Origin: Eriocheir sinensis
Lineage: Eukaryota; Arthropoda; Malacostraca; Decapoda; Varunidae
Direction: 5' to 3'
Assembly (NCBI RefSeq): GCF_024679095.1
Contig: NC_066531.1
Coordinates: forward strand, 10,450,234-10,514,233
Length of the DNA stretch: 64,000 bases
In this document: one piece after another, positions 61,109-64,000 of the stretch
How the letters are laid out: each line of letters begins with the position of its first letter
Position numbering within the stretch: position 1 is the stretch's first letter
Made by a program: the position numbers and the translations under genes
The notes under the pieces: generated by a model
What the model saw: only the letters and a program-made list of their open reading frames with translations
What the model was told of the DNA's origin: nothing
The model's database searches: none

Positions 61109-63909
61109 ATTAAAGCTTGCTATGTAAACGCTCGTAGCCTACGTAACAAATCTGAAGACTTATAAGTCCTCGCAGCTACAAATCATTATCACATCATCGG
61201 AGTCACAGAATCTTGGATAGACACCTCAAATAGAGATTTCATTGCGGAATATAGATTACCGGATTATACCATCTTTAGTCATGAAAGAGAGAACAGGCAG
61301 GGTGGAGGCGTTATCTTTTATATCCACAACTCTCTCCATCCAGTATCCGTGAAAACATATATTATAACCAATGTAGACACGGTCTTCATTGAAATTAAAA
61401 AATAAATCTCGTAAAATAGTAATTGGACTTATCTACAGACCGCCAAGGCAGACTCTTGATATCGACCACGCATTAAGTGAATTATTATTAGAAACAAGTA
61501 GCAGTTGCGAGGCAGTAATTGTTGGGGACTTTAACTTGCCAGTGAAAAGATGGGGTGAACCGTTGAACTGTCATACAGGGATCGACCTGTACACAAATTT
61601 ACTAGAAAGTGATTTGCATCAACACGTTCAAGAACCGACTCGGGAAAATAATATACTTGACCTTATCTTTTCAACGACAGCTGATCTAGTTAACGAAGTA
61701 AATGTTGGTCCAATTTTTAGTTCTAGCGATCACCGAACAATCACATTCAGCATCAATATGAAAGAAAGTAAAGTAACTCCTAGTAAAGAAAAGGTGCCTG
61801 ATTATCAGAGAGCGAATTTCGTAAGGCTCCGATCAATTCTAAATAATTCTGACTGGACTGAAATCTCGGCGGAAACAGATATTGATAAATCTTGGGGGGC
61901 CTTCACCACAGTATTGAACAATGCCATAAGTATATGCGTACCCTATCGTAACCGACGTTCAGCTTTTAAGAAGAAACCCAAATGGTGGAATAACGAAATT
62001 CAAAATAGCCTATCTCTTAAAAAATGCGTATACAGTAGGTACATATCAACTCAAGAGTGAGGCTGACAAACTAGAGGTGGACAGAATTCGCCGCGAAACC
62101 AAGAAATTAATAAAACGAAACAAGAAAAATCTTGAAGAATATATAGCGGAAACGAGTAAATCTAATCCTAAAGAATTTTTTAGCTATATAAATAATAAAA
62201 AGTCACTCACTTGTGGTATCGGACCGCTTGCTAATGGTAATGGTAACCACACGAACGATGAAAATGAAATGGCTGCAATCCTAAATAACTTTTTCGCATC
62301 CGTATTTACCGACGAAGATTGTTTATCACCGCAACCGCCGGAGGTTAGAAGGACCGAAAAGATGTTAAGTGGCGTGCTCATCGTAGAAAGTGACATTTTA
62401 CGCACAATTGAAAAGATCAAAGTAAGCAAAGCTCCTGGTCCAGACAAAATTACCCCTAGGGTCTTAAAAGAAATCAAACATCAAATTTGTAACCCGCTCT
62501 CCATCATATTCAATAAATCTTTAACAGCTGGAAAAGTTCCGTCGGATTGGAAACTTGCAAATGTCACACCAATTTTCAAAAAGGGGGACAAGTCTCATCC
62601 AGGAAACTATCGACCAATTAGCCTGACATCGATTGTTTGTAAGTTGATGGAGCCTATCATTCGCGACAATATGGTGAAATTCTTTGAAGAAAATAATATA
62701 ATAAATAATTTGCAACATGGCTTCCGTAGTAAACGTTCGTGTTTGACTAACTTATTTGATTTTTTTCATTATATTTTTGAGGTGTTCGATGAAAGCAGAT
62801 CAGTAGATATCATATACCTGGATTTTCAAAAGGCATTTGATAAGGTCCCCCACCAACGATTGCTCAGCAAAATATCGGCGCACGGTATCTCGGGTAACAT
62901 TCACGATTGGCTTGTGGACTGGTTCTCTGAGCGGAAACAGAGAGTAGTTCTAAACGGTGTTACATCTAACTGGCTCGACGTCAGAAGCGGCGTACCTCAA
63001 GGATCAGTGCTTGGCCCCATGCTCTTCTTAATTTATGTTAATGATATCGATGATGGGCTCACTTGCAAAGTATCAAAATTTGCTGATGACACAAAAATTG
63101 CTAGTAAAGTAACTGCGACACTCGATGAAGAAGCTTTACAATCAGATCTAGATCGACTTGCACGTTGGCCCAATCAATGGCAAATGAAATTTAACGTTGA
63201 CAAATGTAAAGTGTTGCACATCGGAAAAAATAACAATCGCGTTCGGTACGTAATGAATGGCCAACAACTTTCTGCAGTAAGTAAAGAAAAGGATCTTGGA
63301 ATCACTATATCAAGCGATTTAAAGCCCGGTCAGCATTGTTCAGAGGTAGATAAAACTGTAAACAAATTGGTTGGCTTCATCGGACGAGTCTTTAATAATA
63401 AATCGGAAAAAGTAATATTAAAACTGTATAATTCGTTGGTTCGACCCCGTCTAGAGTACTGTGTACAGTTTTGGTCTCCCTACTACAGAAAAGACATAGA
63501 AAAGTTGGAACGGGTTCAACGAAGAGTAACAAAGATGATTCCTAGGTTGAGAAATTTGTCATATGAAGAAAGGCTTAAAGAAGTAAATTTATTCAGCCTA
63601 TCAAAATGAAGAATGCGAGGCGATCAAATAGAAGTGTTTAAAATGTTTAAAGGATTCAGTGATATTAATGTGGAAGATTACTTTACAATTGATCGATCAA
63701 ATAGAACAAGAAGAAATCACAATTTGAAGATAAGTGGTAAAAGATTCTCGTCGCACGAAGCTAAGCACTTCTCCTTCAATCGAGTTGTTAATGTTTGGAA
63801 CTCTCCACCTTGTGATGTCGTTGAAAGTACAACAGTTACGGCCCTCAAGAATAGATTAGACAAGTGTTTTGAATCCAACCAGCAACTAAGATATTACTCA
63901 TTGTCGTAA
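61109..63909 (+). pseudogene. LINE ORF2: endonuclease and reverse transcriptase
   Basis: An APE-type endonuclease comes first: VNARSLRNK, GVTESWI, QGGGVIFY, LIYRPPRQ, VGDFNLP and SSDHRTITF. TAA 61163 interrupts it and a frameshift follows in the A-run near 61395. A second shift lies near 62050. The reverse transcriptase is then open from 62077: APGPDKITPRVLKEI, PISLTSIVCKLMEPI, DFQKAFDKVPHQRLL, SGVPQGSVLGPMLF and the catalytic KFADDTK near 63079. TGA 63607, replacing an arginine, precedes the last 98 codons, ending at TAA 63907. Together these make target-primed reverse transcription in the parent element. It is close to intact. Confidence 0.92.
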
Positions 63910-64000
63910 TAACGTTAAGTTCTTTCGAATACTGGTGTCCTTGTCCGCTTTTATCGCCCGGTTAGTGGTAGCAGTAATGGTAGTTCTTTCCTCTTTCCTA

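Larger units (their letters stand above)
60898..64000 (+). mobile_element. CR1-like LINE, long copy running off the window
   Basis: Contains the end of ORF1 (esterase block, stop at 61068), the whole of ORF2 (61109-63909) and at least 90 bp of 3' UTR before the window ends. 5'-truncated where it meets the SINE at 60897. Lesions are few: two stops and two frameshifts in over 900 codons, so this is the youngest-looking LINE here. Confidence 0.92.

Overview
The window looks like a decapod crustacean (crab, shrimp or lobster type) nuclear scaffold. The support is long (TA)n, (GT)n, (CT)n and (GA)n tracts, spliced genes, dense non-LTR retrotransposons with poly-A or TAGGTAAATACA tails, tRNA-derived SINEs and a 100-N scaffold gap. 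The order is inferred from general resemblance; the species cannot be read from the sequence. Almost everything here is mobile DNA sitting in the introns of one large host gene.

Host gene (+ strand). Three exons join in phase across 49 kb: exon A (7695-7758 plus 14945-15052, split by a transposon), exon B (21693-21816) and exon C (56778-about 57010, a fibronectin type III domain). They look like part of the ectodomain of an FN3-containing receptor, possibly of the receptor tyrosine phosphatase kind. Exon A carries a 7.2-kb hAT element inside coding sequence, with a perfect 8-bp target duplication. Exon C runs straight into a LINE tail.

Layout. 1-7.4 kb: a 2.7-kb minisatellite, a SINE and LINE and Penelope-like remains. 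7.76-14.94 kb: an old hAT element with a broken ZMYM1-like transposase, itself hit by a piggyBac derivative at TTAA. 15.83-20.05 and 22.39-24.01 kb: two copies of one TA-flanked (Tc1/mariner-type) family. The first is enlarged by a hAT MITE (8-bp duplication) and by a 2.2-kb element with a 4-bp duplication that encodes a FEN1/XPG-like and cysteine-cluster protein (Academ-like). 25.49-38.81 kb: a 13.3-kb P element with terminal repeats beginning CATG, the 8-bp duplication GTCTGTAC, and a three-exon THAP-domain transposase interrupted by a single stop codon. 39-50 kb: microsatellites, a gap, two adjacent copies of one LINE and a decayed envelope-like glycoprotein. 50.3-54.6 kb: a minus-strand LINE split by a third TA-flanked element, whose empty site is preserved at 7.1 kb. 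54.93-56.14 kb: a Harbinger-type element (TTA duplication). 57-64 kb: nested LINEs, a second SINE and a long CR1-like LINE with a partial SGNH-esterase ORF1 and a nearly complete ORF2.

Labels used below. LINE-A: an abundant SYADD-type non-LTR family, with seven copies here. LINE-C: the minus-strand family at 6.8 and 50-54 kb. CR1-like: families with FADD reverse transcriptase and TAGGTAAATACA-like tails. Nearly all transposon genes are broken. The P transposase is the closest to intact.
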